Positions 25,625 through 33,915 of a stretch of 38,470 bases of DNA are shown one piece after another (the stretch's first letter is position 1; each line of letters opens with the position of its first letter). The DNA comes from a bacterium (GTDB lineage: Bacteria > Bacillota_I > Bacilli_A > RF39 > UBA660). Below the pieces are notes generated by a model that saw only the letters and a list, made by a program, of their open reading frames with translations, made no database searches and was not told the DNA's origin. Made by a program: the position numbers and the translations under genes. The stretch is from the NCBI GenBank assembly GCA_029099845.1, contig JAQXOT010000014.1, forward strand, positions 72,879 to 111,348, read 5' to 3'.

Positions 25625-25654
25625 AGTATAATATGAGCTGATATTTTTTGTAAA
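25625..25654 (-). promoter_or_regulatory. Probable promoter of the ABC/peptidase operon
   Basis: Minus-strand TTTACA (25654-25649) with TATACT (25630-25625) at 18 nt; TATTAT at 15 nt is an alternative. About 30 bases before ATG 25596. Confidence 0.5.
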
Positions 25655-25685
25655 TATATTTAAATATTTTATTATAGATTATTAT

Positions 25686-25724
25686 AAAAAAGAAAACTTG
25701 GCGGATAAGGCCAAGTTTATTTTT
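25686..25724. terminator. Bidirectional hairpin after the thioredoxin-like gene
   Basis: AAACTTGGC, a 7-base loop, GCCAAGTTT, with A-rich and T-rich flanks on both sides. It separates the surface-protein cluster from the ABC operon. Confidence 0.85.
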
Positions 25725-25767
25725 TATTCAAGTACTTCTAAAATTACCTTTTTATTAGGTATTAAAA

Positions 25768-26502
25768 CTATTTTGTCTTTTTCTTCTCTTTTGGTTCTTT
25801 ATGTATTTTATCGTTTTTTTCTTCTTTTGCTGGCTTTTCTTTTACTACTTCTAGTTTATTTTCTATCTTATCAAGTTTATTTTCTAATTGTGAAAGTTTT
25901 TTATTAGTAAATAAAATTATTACTATAGTGGCAATTAAAACAATAAAGATATTACTGATAACAGCAAATTTTCCTGATTGAAAGAATTCTTTTCTTTTAG
26001 CTTCTGCCTTGGATTTTTCTAATTCTTCCATAACATCGTATTTATCTTTTGCGTCATATTGACTTTTGATAGCTGTTTCAATAGCTTCGTTATATTGTTC
26101 ACTATAACCTTGGAATACTTCCTCACCAATAACGATAAATGGAACACCACTAGCACTTTGGCCTAGAAAATCAGCTACTTCTTCATATAAATTAGCATTA
26201 TCTGTATTAGTCCAAACTTCGTATGATACTAGTTTAAAATATTTGCCATATTCTTCACTTATATCATTTAAATATTCTAGAAATTTTCTACAGTATGCAC
26301 AACCTGAACCTCTGAAAAGGTATATTGTTGTTTGCTTGTCTGTTTCTTTATAATCAGAATATTTTACTTCAATATCTTCTTCAGTTAAAGTTTCAATTAG
26401 ATTTTTACTTGAATATTTTGTTGTGTCTTCTTCTTTAGCTAATGTTGCAACAGGCATCAATAATAATGCTAACATCGCGATTAATAATACTTTCTTTTTC
26501 AT
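25768..26502 (-). CDS. Membrane-anchored exported thioredoxin-fold protein, copy 1
   Basis: A 244-residue protein. It has a signal peptide ending in ATLA, then a thioredoxin-like domain (about 35-150) with IYLFRGSGCAYCRKFLEYL, giving a CAYC redox motif, and ASGVPFIVIG with the cis-Pro. A membrane span follows (about 185-205), then a cytoplasmic coiled coil (LENKLDKIENKLEVVKEK) and a Lys/Glu-rich tail. The redox site would face outside. It is paralogous to the product of 27442-28191. AGGAGG precedes the ATG. It probably forms or shuffles disulfides in exported partners such as the Cys-rich prepilin nearby. Its own promoter is present. Confidence 0.82.
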   Translation of the reverse strand: MKKKVLLIAMLALLLMPVATLAKEEDTTKYSSKNLIETLTEEDIEVKYSDYKETDKQTTIYLFRGSGCAYCRKFLEYLNDISEEYGKYFKLVSYEVWTNTDNANLYEEVADFLGQSASGVPFIVIGEEVFQGYSEQYNEAIETAIKSQYDAKDKYDVMEELEKSKAEAKRKEFFQSGKFAVISNIFIVLIATIVIILFTNKKLSQLENKLDKIENKLEVVKEKPAKEEKNDKIHKEPKEKKKTK

Positions 26503-26521
26503 TTTACATTCCTCCTACTTT

Positions 26522-26550
26522 GTTATATCAGGTGTTCTTTGATTAGTCAA
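26522..26550 (-). promoter_or_regulatory. Promoter of thioredoxin-like copy 1
   Basis: Minus-strand TTGACT (26550-26545), a 17-nt spacer and TGATATAAC (extended -10, ending 26522), 20 bases before the ATG. Confidence 0.75.
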
Positions 26551-26573
26551 CAATTTCTTTATTAGGACATTTT

Positions 26574-27332
26574 TTATTTTTCAGTAATTTCCATTATTTT
26601 TAGACTTTTAATTATGTTTTGACCATTATTCTGTTCGTATTCAAGTTCAAATGTTCCTTTAATATATGAATTTTTCTCCTTGATATCATAATATTTAATT
26701 ACTTCACCAGTTATAATAGTTTCTGACATTTGTAGATTATCAAAGACAATATTTTGCTTTTTAACGTCCTTAAGCTCTCCTGAACCAATTAATATATAGC
26801 AGTTATTGGTATTGCCATTAATATCACATTCTCTAATATTTTCTTTTGATCCTACAAAATTTCCTGATGAATCCTTTTTAAACTCAGAAAAATCAATGGT
26901 TATTCCCCTATATAAAAACGTTGGAAGGGCATTAAATACTTCATTTACTGCTTTAATAAAATCATTATATTTTATATATAACAAGTTCGTAGGATTTGAT
27001 TCTTTTTCATATAATACTTTATATTTTTTTATGGCACTATTACTTAATAAGTAATTAGATATTCCATCCACATCTGATAAGTCAAGTAAATTTTTATTTG
27101 TTTCAGTCCAGCTTGTGAAATATAGTGCCATAAATTCATCAAGATGCAAATCGATTAGTACTTTTTCTGCTGGTGATTTTATATTTTCTTCTTTTTCTGT
27201 TGATTCTATTAATTTGTCGTTTTCCTTTGTTTTGACATCTTTTTTTGATGATGTATAAAGAAACATGCCACAAGCTATTAATATGATACTGGCAATAATA
27301 ATCAATAGCAAAATTTTATTTTGTTTTTTCAT
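26574..27332 (-). CDS. Membrane-anchored protein of unknown function between the two thioredoxins
   Basis: A 252-residue protein. The N-terminus MKKQNKILLLIIIASIILIAC is a hydrophobic anchor. LIAC would fit a lipobox, but hydrophobic residues continue after the Cys, so a membrane anchor is equally likely. A charged linker (KKDVKTKENDK) follows, then a globular exported domain with one Cys pair (RECDINGNTNNCYILIGSG) and a beta-rich C-terminus (YIKGTFELEYEQNNGQN). I do not recognise a family. ATG 27332 has GGAG nine bases upstream; a GTG five codons earlier lacks spacing. Sitting between two disulfide-type oxidoreductases, its Cys pair is a plausible substrate. Confidence 0.65.
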   Translation of the reverse strand: MKKQNKILLLIIIASIILIACGMFLYTSSKKDVKTKENDKLIESTEKEENIKSPAEKVLIDLHLDEFMALYFTSWTETNKNLLDLSDVDGISNYLLSNSAIKKYKVLYEKESNPTNLLYIKYNDFIKAVNEVFNALPTFLYRGITIDFSEFKKDSSGNFVGSKENIRECDINGNTNNCYILIGSGELKDVKKQNIVFDNLQMSETIITGEVIKYYDIKEKNSYIKGTFELEYEQNNGQNIIKSLKIMEITEK

Positions 27333-27366
27333 TTTAACTTTCTCCACACCTATATATTTTTATTTT

Positions 27367-27395
27367 AATATGTAATAATTTATAAATTACATATT
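27367..27395. repeat. 10-bp inverted repeat in the 109-bp gap upstream of 27332
   Basis: AATATGTAAT, a 9-base spacer, ATTACATATT. Perfect arms and no T-tract. It could be an operator or a stem in the transcript leader. Confidence 0.5.
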
Positions 27396-27441
27396 TTATA
27401 ATCTTTAGTAAAAGAAGGCCTAAAGAAACTATTTTATATAG

Positions 27442-28191
27442 TTATTGTTGATTAATATTTCTTTTTTGTTTCTTAATTTTATTTTCTTTTTTAAGTTTAC
27501 TCTTGTCTTTATCCTTATCAATAGTTAAATTTTCATTAGATGTTACTATATTAGTTAGTTTTTCTATCTCTATTTTTAATTCTTTATTTTTATTATTTGT
27601 GTATTTAATGATCAATAAACTGGCTATTAAGGTAATAATAGTGTTAATTATAATTGAAAAAGTACTAATTTGGAAAAACTCTTTTCTGTATTCAGCTGTT
27701 TCAGCTTTTTCCATTTCTTCAAAAACGTCATATCTATCTTTGCTATTATATAAATCTTTTATAGCCTGCAAAATATTAGGATTATCATCCTCACTATAGC
27801 CTTGGAATACTTTATCTCCTATAATGATAAATGGTACCCCCCTATTTTCTTTTTCAAGAAATTCTGCTACTTCACTATATAATATTGCATTATTTTGACA
27901 TGACCAAACTTCATAAGAAACTAATTTAAAGTATTCTCCGTATTCCTCAGTTATACTATTTAGGTATTCTAAAAATCCTCGGCAATACGTGCAGTTATTT
28001 CCTCTAAACATGTAAATAGTTATTTGTTTATCAGTTTCTTTGTAGTTTTTGTATTGCAATTCAATATTTTCTTCAGCTAATGTTTCTTTTAGATTTAATG
28101 TTTCATATTTTTTTACTTTGGCTGTTGTAGTGATTGGTATTAATAACAAAAGTAGAATAACTGTAAATAATATTTTATTTATTTTTTTCAT
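27442..28191 (-). CDS. Membrane-anchored exported thioredoxin-fold protein, copy 2
   Basis: A 249-residue paralogue of the product of 25768-26502. It has a signal peptide (FTVILLLLLIPITTTAKV), then a thioredoxin-like domain with IYMFRGNNCTYCRGFLEYL (CTYC) and RGVPFIIIG (cis-Pro). The helix DVFEEMEKAE, a membrane span (about 180-200) and a Lys-rich cytoplasmic tail follow. The sequence around the active site is nearly the same in both copies, but the dipeptide between the cysteines differs (AY versus TY), which can tune redox potential. ATG 28191 is preceded by GGAG at six bases; two upstream ATGs lack sites. It lies 60 bases after the duplicated-domain protein gene. Confidence 0.8.
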   Translation of the reverse strand: MKKINKILFTVILLLLLIPITTTAKVKKYETLNLKETLAEENIELQYKNYKETDKQITIYMFRGNNCTYCRGFLEYLNSITEEYGEYFKLVSYEVWSCQNNAILYSEVAEFLEKENRGVPFIIIGDKVFQGYSEDDNPNILQAIKDLYNSKDRYDVFEEMEKAETAEYRKEFFQISTFSIIINTIITLIASLLIIKYTNNKNKELKIEIEKLTNIVTSNENLTIDKDKDKSKLKKENKIKKQKRNINQQ

Positions 28192-28251
28192 AAAATTCTC
28201 CATATTTTCCATTAATATTTCTTTTTATTCATACTTTTGATTGGCAAGGCT

Positions 28252-28878
28252 TTAATTGCAATCATAAATTATGAATACTGGATTCTTTTCATAATTATAT
28301 TTTTTATCAATATCAAAAAATATAATTCCACTATCGTCTGGACAAGAAGTATCGATTAGGCTTAAGTCATATCCTCTGCTTTTGTACATGCCTATTGTCA
28401 TGTAGTAGCCTCCATCACCCTTTACAAAATTTAAATATTCATTATTTTCATACAATTCATCGGCTATTTTAATTAAAGAAGTCTCGGAGGATATATTAGC
28501 ATTATCTTTTGTTTCATCATTACAAGTACTTATGGTATAAATTGGATTGAAATTGTCAGTATCATCAATATCAAAATATATAATTTTAAAGTCATCTGGG
28601 CAAGAAGAGTCAACTATATCAACATTATAGCCTCTCTTCTTATATTCACCAAAGGACATATAGTAAACGCCTTTCTCATAATCTTTTGGTAATTTAGTGT
28701 AACTACCATCACTATACATTTCTTTGGCCAGTTCCAGCAAAGAACTATAGTTCTTTGTTGGAACTGGTTGTGGTGCATTATCGTCACTCTTTAAATTAAA
28801 TAATATATAAGCGCCAATAAAACATAAACCTAAAATAAGTAAAATTATACCAATTATTCTCATTTTTTTATTTTTCAT
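28252..28878 (-). CDS. Membrane-anchored protein with two tandem Cys-pair domains
   Basis: A 208-residue protein with an N-terminal anchor (RIIGIILLILGLCFIGAYIL) and two homologous exported repeats. Repeat 1 (about 46-118) contains YYMSFGEYKKRGYNVDIVDS, then SCPDD, IIYFDID and STC. Repeat 2 (about 133-207) contains YYMTIGMYKSRGYDLSLIDT, then SCPDD, IIFFDID and YDC. Each repeat has one conserved Cys pair, SCPDD...C, likely a disulfide. I do not know the family. It lies 26 bases after the giant prepilin gene and 60 before thioredoxin copy 2, so cotranscription is likely. The name describes what is seen; no function is known. Confidence 0.7.
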   Translation of the reverse strand: MKNKKMRIIGIILLILGLCFIGAYILFNLKSDDNAPQPVPTKNYSSLLELAKEMYSDGSYTKLPKDYEKGVYYMSFGEYKKRGYNVDIVDSSCPDDFKIIYFDIDDTDNFNPIYTISTCNDETKDNANISSETSLIKIADELYENNEYLNFVKGDGGYYMTIGMYKSRGYDLSLIDTSCPDDSGIIFFDIDKKYNYEKNPVFIIYDCN

Positions 28879-28904
28879 ATTTAAATCATCCTTTGCGTAT
28901 AATA

Positions 28905-30590
28905 TTATTTGCTATATGTATATTGAGTATATCCACCACAACAGCCTTCAGAACAATTACAAGAGTATGAGCAAGGATGTCCACCTTTACCACAGCAACC
29001 ACCACAATTTGAACCATGGCATGTGTCACAATGCGTGCAAGATTTGGTACAGATATATTTTGAATTAACTTTATATGTATATGAAGAAGTGGTTGACTGT
29101 CCTACAGTATTAGTACATGTTACGGTGTGTTTTAGACTTGATGGAGATAACGTTTTAGTTGCTCCAGATGAAATTGCTATTGGTGCACCTGTATTTCCAT
29201 CTACGCAAGTAGCTGTTGATGTTGAACCACTAAGACTAAACGTAATTACCGGTGGCTTTAGCGAAACTTTGAAATTTCCAGTGTTACAAGTATTGGTATT
29301 ACCAGCTGCATCTCTAACAAAACCATACCAAGTTATGCCATTTGTCGCTCCTTGGGTTTCACTTGATATACTATTATATGTAGCTGTACTATTATTTACC
29401 AATCCGTATGATACACTAGACTTTTGGACAATTCCAGGATTGCTAACATTTAATGTTAGTGTTACAACTGATGTATATGTTGTTGGTCCACCAGTACCAG
29501 ACTTTGTTATTGAACAAGTTGGTGCTGTTTTATCAATCATAATATTGTTTTGGGCTATTTCCGAGCAGTTGTCAGCATAGTCACAAGCCCTTATTTCAAC
29601 AATCTCATTTCTTTCTTCAGTAAAAGCGGTGGTAGTAAAATTATTAGTTGCTGATTGTGAATATGTATGCCATACGTTTTCACTATTAGGATAACGATAT
29701 TGATAATATCGAATTCCTGATATGTTATCTGATGATGTTGCTTTAATTACATAGCTACCAGCGTTAACATAACTTGCTCCAGCCCAAACACCATTTTTAC
29801 TGTTTTCTAGAACTGGAGTATTTGGAGCAACGCTATCAAATCTTAACACTTCTGATGACCAAGCATCTTGAGCGAATCTTCCGCGAACATCTACTACTTC
29901 ATCACCATCAATAAATAAGTAATATTCTCCATTCATGTTAGAAACTGTAGTAGTGAATGTAAGTGTAGTTTCCCCTGACTCATTGCGAAAATTATATTGA
30001 GTAAGGTCTGTTGGAAGCGTATTTTTATCTGTTGACCAGCCATATTTGATACCTATATTAGGATTGAATCCTTCTTTAGCACTTAGCTTTATTGCAATTT
30101 TCTTGGTCTTTGACCAATTATTACTTCCTTCTAAATTTTCATAACTTATTCTAATTGTAGGTAAATCAGTCATAGCATTCTCGCTACATTTAGAAAGAAC
30201 TTTATTATATACTTCTTTACCATCTTTGGTACAATATAAAGAAATTGCATAAGTATATTTATTGGCATTTCTTTCTACGTGGACAAATGTTTTATCATTG
30301 TCGCAAGTTATTCCATTGGTTTCATAATTTTTAATTAACGTTTTAGCACTTAAATCTTGAAATGATATGTCATAGCAACCATTTCCAGTTAAGCCAAACA
30401 TATCTTCCGAATAAGAATCAACGTAAAGTTTTCCCGCATCTTCAAGAGTATCTGAATATGACTCAAATTTTTTATTTTGGTTTCTAGCCTGTAGTTGTTG
30501 TACTCCTGGTAATGCAAGAACTGTTATAATACCCATAATTGTAATTACAACTAGTAATTCAATCAGTGTAAATCCTCTTTTGTCTTTCAT
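28905..30590 (-). CDS. Giant type IV prepilin-like protein with a 12-Cys tail
   Basis: A 561-residue exported protein. MKDKRGFTLIELLVVITIMG is a prepilin leader with Glu at +5, followed by the N-terminal helix and a pilin domain with Cys residues (to about 140). Two or three beta-sandwich repeats follow: one around RISYENLEGS, one after DSVAPNTPVLENS, one after DKTAPTCSITKSG, resembling bacterial Ig-like/surface repeats. The final 50 residues hold 12 Cys, including CTHCDTC, CGGCCGKGG and CNCSEGCC. Normal pseudopilins are 100-200 residues, so this is a long tip-type or scaffold pilin. GAGGTGAG precedes the ATG. Downstream genes encode Cys-pair and thioredoxin-like membrane proteins. Confidence 0.82.
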   Translation of the reverse strand: MKDKRGFTLIELLVVITIMGIITVLALPGVQQLQARNQNKKFESYSDTLEDAGKLYVDSYSEDMFGLTGNGCYDISFQDLSAKTLIKNYETNGITCDNDKTFVHVERNANKYTYAISLYCTKDGKEVYNKVLSKCSENAMTDLPTIRISYENLEGSNNWSKTKKIAIKLSAKEGFNPNIGIKYGWSTDKNTLPTDLTQYNFRNESGETTLTFTTTVSNMNGEYYLFIDGDEVVDVRGRFAQDAWSSEVLRFDSVAPNTPVLENSKNGVWAGASYVNAGSYVIKATSSDNISGIRYYQYRYPNSENVWHTYSQSATNNFTTTAFTEERNEIVEIRACDYADNCSEIAQNNIMIDKTAPTCSITKSGTGGPTTYTSVVTLTLNVSNPGIVQKSSVSYGLVNNSTATYNSISSETQGATNGITWYGFVRDAAGNTNTCNTGNFKVSLKPPVITFSLSGSTSTATCVDGNTGAPIAISSGATKTLSPSSLKHTVTCTNTVGQSTTSSYTYKVNSKYICTKSCTHCDTCHGSNCGGCCGKGGHPCSYSCNCSEGCCGGYTQYTYSK

Positions 30591-30712
30591 TTTCTCACCT
30601 CTATTTTACTATTTAATAATATCATTTATTCTTTAAAAAATCTACTATTATTTTTTAAAGTTAGCTTTTAATTTTGCTATATGAAATGAATAAGGCAATA
30701 AAATAGTTAAAT

Positions 30713-30780
30713 TTATAAAAAAAGTATGATTTTACTTTAATAGCTTTAACTAGCTTTATTAGTAAACTCATACTTTTATT
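30713..30780 (-). terminator. Long hairpin terminator after the DUF1810 gene
   Basis: On the minus strand AAAAGTATGA-G-TTTACT, a long loop, AGTAAA-A-TCATACTTTTTTT: sixteen pairs with one mismatch and a T7 tail. The remainder of 30591-30810 shows only AT-rich sequence. Confidence 0.8.
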
Positions 30781-30810
30781 TTTGAACATAAATTTATTAA
30801 AGAAAATGTT

Positions 30811-31359
30811 TTAACGTAATTTTTGCTCATTTTTAGTGAACTTTGGCATTTCTTTTGGAAGTTCACCGAAAAAAATTAAGCTTTCTGTTGCCTTATCTTT
30901 CTTTCCATTAAAGAATTTTTCTAGAACTTGATTAAATATTTGATTTTCTGTGTCCTCTTCGTTTGTATTGATAAATAATGTCGGCATTTTTCCTGATTTG
31001 GCAGTGTCTTTTTCTCTTAATAATTCGGCAGCATAACTAAATAGTGTCATACTTGATTGAAGTTTTTGAGAATCAATTGATCCAAATATTTCAATTGGAT
31101 TAGTCTTTTCTTGTAATAATAGGACTTCACAAAGATTGACTAAATGGGTGTGCAGTTCTTCATCTTGTAAATAAGCAACGGCTTCTTTCATATCATGAAT
31201 GGCATAATATGTAGCCATCGAACTTCTACCAAGGCCTTTTATTTGAGGGAAAATATACCACATCCAATGTGTTTTTTTCTTGCCCGCTTGCAACTCTTTA
31301 TAGGCTGATGCATAACTTTCCTTTTGAGCTTCTTTAAATCTTAATAAATTATTATCCAT
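30811..31359 (-). CDS. DUF1810 family protein
   Basis: A 182-residue DUF1810 protein (sometimes called calpastatin-like from a weak resemblance). Family blocks are RFKEAQKESYASAYKELQAG, THWMWYIFPQIKGLGRSSMA, YYAIHDMKEAVAYL, the ILGS-like IFGSIDSQKLQSSMTLF and FNQVLEKFFNGKKDKAT. No biochemical function is established that I know of; genes of this family are scattered and often horizontally moved. ATG 31359 has GGAG at eight bases and starts MDNNLLRF like relatives. It stands alone, with its own terminator. Confidence 0.9.
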   Translation of the reverse strand: MDNNLLRFKEAQKESYASAYKELQAGKKKTHWMWYIFPQIKGLGRSSMATYYAIHDMKEAVAYLQDEELHTHLVNLCEVLLLQEKTNPIEIFGSIDSQKLQSSMTLFSYAAELLREKDTAKSGKMPTLFINTNEEDTENQIFNQVLEKFFNGKKDKATESLIFFGELPKEMPKFTKNEQKLR

Positions 31360-31464
31360 AATATCATCTCCAAGATAAATCAACAATTTAAAACTGCTAA
31401 ATATTAGTAATTAATTTGATTATGGTTTATTTTACTACATTTTAGAAATATGTACATACTTTTT

Positions 31465-32550
31465 TTAAATTTTGACATCTATTTTATCAACGTTTGAAGT
31501 AAGATCTGCATCTGCTTTTTCATAGGAAGAGTGAATATTTGAAATGGAATCAGTAAGTGTTACTATCTTTAGTAGTATATCAGTTGTTGAACTGAAATAA
31601 TTTTCAACACAATTTTGTATTTTGCTTGGAACATTTGTAGTACTTATGCAGCCACTAGTAGAAAATGTTGTATTTAAAAAATTACTATTTTTTATGGATG
31701 TTCTAATATTGTTTATATAGTCAGATAAAATATTATTATCAGATTTAATATCATAAGCAGTTAAAGTAGTTAAGCGTTCTTTTTTTAGTTGGAATACATT
31801 AATATCAAATAGTTCATATAGTGAATTAGTATCGGTGATATAGTCTGATGAAATTGGTTCAAAGTTGTTACTGGTAGGATTATATGTCATAAGTTTATAG
31901 CCAGATGGTAAGTCTTTTTGACCAGTAATAAATTCCATAACTCCTTCTAATATGAAGTTGGCATTCATGGCAGCATGTTTTCTAGTGGAGTGACTTAGAT
32001 CAACATTTTCATCAACAGCGAGTAAAACATTTACTCCCTCTTTGGCCAATGTTTTGTATGAGTCAACTTGGTAATTTGGTGATTGGGCGAAAGCAACAAC
32101 AACCGCATTACTATCTTTCAATGTTTTAATTTGTTCCTTATTTGGCCCACCATAACAAATATAACCATCAGACATAGAAATAATGGGAGCTTGAACTGTG
32201 TCTTTATAAGTTTCAATTAGGTCAATACTGTCTTTAACAGCACAAATACCACCAGCACTATAGCCATTAAAAGAAACGTTGTTAGGACTTAGATTATAAT
32301 CTGTTAAAGTCTTTTTGATAAGATCAATTGTTGTAAAGTCATCTCTAGACGCTTGTATTACAATAGTGTCACAATTTTGTTCATTAAATTTTTGTAAAAA
32401 TACTTTCCAATCTCTATAATAACCTCCTGAACCGTGTTCATATACTAATATTTTTGTTGCAGGGGTAACCGTATCGGGAACATATACTTCTGTTGTTGTC
32501 CCATTGCTCGTGGTAAAAGTTTTAATATTATTTTGACTTTCCGAATTCAT
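31465..32550 (-). CDS. Alpha/beta-hydrolase with a C-terminal coiled domain carrying a YxxxD motif
   Basis: A 361-residue protein without a signal peptide. The first 210 residues look like an alpha/beta hydrolase: VYEHGSGG (oxyanion loop, 37-43), nucleophile elbow GYSAGG (96-101, Ser98), candidate acid Asp180 or Asp184 and candidate His187/His192 in DLSHSTRKHAAM. Residues 235-361 are a separate helical domain with two Cys and a final coil containing YEKADADL (YxxxD at 343-347). That resembles WXG100/LXG proteins and the secretion motif of type VII substrates. The link to type VII secretion is inference; no Ess genes are present. GTAGGTGAT lies upstream of the ATG. Confidence 0.7.
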   Translation of the reverse strand: MNSESQNNIKTFTTSNGTTTEVYVPDTVTPATKILVYEHGSGGYYRDWKVFLQKFNEQNCDTIVIQASRDDFTTIDLIKKTLTDYNLSPNNVSFNGYSAGGICAVKDSIDLIETYKDTVQAPIISMSDGYICYGGPNKEQIKTLKDSNAVVVAFAQSPNYQVDSYKTLAKEGVNVLLAVDENVDLSHSTRKHAAMNANFILEGVMEFITGQKDLPSGYKLMTYNPTSNNFEPISSDYITDTNSLYELFDINVFQLKKERLTTLTAYDIKSDNNILSDYINNIRTSIKNSNFLNTTFSTSGCISTTNVPSKIQNCVENYFSSTTDILLKIVTLTDSISNIHSSYEKADADLTSNVDKIDVKI

Positions 32551-32617
32551 TTTATCACCTACTTTTTTGAGTTAGATTTAAGTTCTTACTCTATTTTTAT
32601 ATGATGTTTATGTTATT

Positions 32618-32626
32618 AGTATAGCA
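32618..32626 (-). promoter_or_regulatory. Extended -10 upstream of the hydrolase gene
   Basis: TGCTATACT on the minus strand, about 70 bases before ATG 32550, with only a weak -35 (TTTATG) at 17 nt. Confidence 0.4.
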
Positions 32627-32700
32627 TGTATTATATTAAACATAAAGTTATAAATTATTTAATTTTTTTATTATTTAGATAATTATATACTTTTTCAAAT

Positions 32701-33789
32701 CTATCTCTTACCCCTACTAATGTTTAATAATATGCCGATGCTTATCATGGAAATTAGTAGTGAACTACCACCATAGCTTAAAAAAGGAAGTGTTACTCCG
32801 GTTACTGGTATTAGGCCTATTACCACCATTAAATTCATTAGCGTTTGAAATATTAATTGAAATATTATACCGAAAGATAAATATTTAGAGAAAGCATTTG
32901 GAGCATTTAGTGATATTTTGATACTACGCCATAGTATTAGAGAAAATAAGCCGACAACAATAAAAGCTCCGGCAACCCCAAATTCTTCAGCGATTATGGA
33001 AAAAATAAAATCAGTTTGTGGTTCAGGAAGATAAAAATGTTTTTGGATAGAATTGCCAAAACCTAAGCCTAATAGTCCGCCTGGCCCTATTGCATATAAT
33101 GACTGAATTATTTGAAAACCAGTTCCTAAAGCATCACTCCAGGGATCTAAAAAAGATGTAATTCTATCCATACGATATGGAGCAATAACAATTAAAATTA
33201 TTACTCCTATTAGACCGATTATTCCTCCAGAAAGAAAAAACTTCATATTAACTCCCGCAATAAATAATAAAGAAATTATAGCCATTACCAATATTACTCC
33301 TGTACCTAAATCTGGCTGAAGCATGATAAGGAAAAAAAATAACAAAGTTATACCAAGAATTGGGAAAACGCCTTTAGTATAACTTTTTACAAATTTATTA
33401 CTATTAGCAAGATATTTACTTGTAAAAATTATTAAACCAAGTTTAGCAGCTTCGCTAGGTTGAATTCCTAAAGAACCAATTCCAAACCAAGATCTACTGC
33501 CATTTCTTATACTACCTATTCCGGGGATTAATACTAATATTAGTAAAATTAAACAGCCAATGATGATTTGATTAGCTTTTTTATAATATAAATGATAGTC
33601 TATTTTTGATATTAAGTACATTAGGAATAAGCCTATTAAAAAAAAGATTGATTGATATTTTAAATAATGAAATTTATCATTAAACTTGTATTCTGCCCAA
33701 ACACTTGATGATGAATATATCATTAAAAGACCAAATAATGATAAAAGTATTACGGCTGCTAAAAGAATTTTATCTGCTTTTTTAGACAT
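32701..33789 (-). CDS. ftsW: FtsW/RodA/SpoVE-family peptidoglycan polymerase
   Basis: SEDS-family glycosyltransferase that polymerises lipid II with a class B PBP. It has 362 residues and about ten membrane spans. Family blocks: SIRNGSRSWFGIGSLGIQPS with EAAKL, MLQPDLGT, the large loop with GTGFQIIQSLYAIGPGG and LGLGFGNSIQKHFYLPEPQT, DFIFSIIAEEFG, and GVTLPFLSYGGSSLL near the end. The catalytic Asp after PEPQT is present. GAGGTGAT precedes the ATG and TATAAT is at 33811-33806. The cluster also has mraY and a PBP fragment, but murD and murG are not adjacent here. FtsW (division) and SpoVE/RodA roles cannot be separated by sequence alone. Confidence 0.92.
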   Translation of the reverse strand: MSKKADKILLAAVILLSLFGLLMIYSSSSVWAEYKFNDKFHYLKYQSIFFLIGLFLMYLISKIDYHLYYKKANQIIIGCLILLILVLIPGIGSIRNGSRSWFGIGSLGIQPSEAAKLGLIIFTSKYLANSNKFVKSYTKGVFPILGITLLFFFLIMLQPDLGTGVILVMAIISLLFIAGVNMKFFLSGGIIGLIGVIILIVIAPYRMDRITSFLDPWSDALGTGFQIIQSLYAIGPGGLLGLGFGNSIQKHFYLPEPQTDFIFSIIAEEFGVAGAFIVVGLFSLILWRSIKISLNAPNAFSKYLSFGIIFQLIFQTLMNLMVVIGLIPVTGVTLPFLSYGGSSLLISMISIGILLNISRGKR

Positions 33790-33862
33790 ATCATCACCTC
33801 ATTTAATTATATTTTTATATGGAAAAAAAAGAACTAAGCGATTAAGTATTATTTGAGGTTTA

Positions 33863-33891
33863 TTTACAATTTTTTATTTATATATTAAAAT
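33863..33891 (+). promoter_or_regulatory. Promoter of the plus-strand gene
   Basis: TTTACA (33863-33868), exactly 17 nt, TAAAAT (33886-33891), about 25 bases before the TTG start. Confidence 0.65.
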
Positions 33892-33915
33892 ACAAATAGA
33901 CAATGAGGTGATTTT

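Noticed and set aside
28905-29060. Cys-rich 3' end of the giant prepilin as a second retroelement variable region
   Set aside because: It has no A-depletion on the coding strand or GC-rich conserved 3' end; the composition follows from Cys and Gly codons.
29023-29580. 185-codon plus-strand frame opposite the giant prepilin
   Set aside because: Antisense shadow of a strongly supported prepilin gene; no ribosome site and no recognisable domain.
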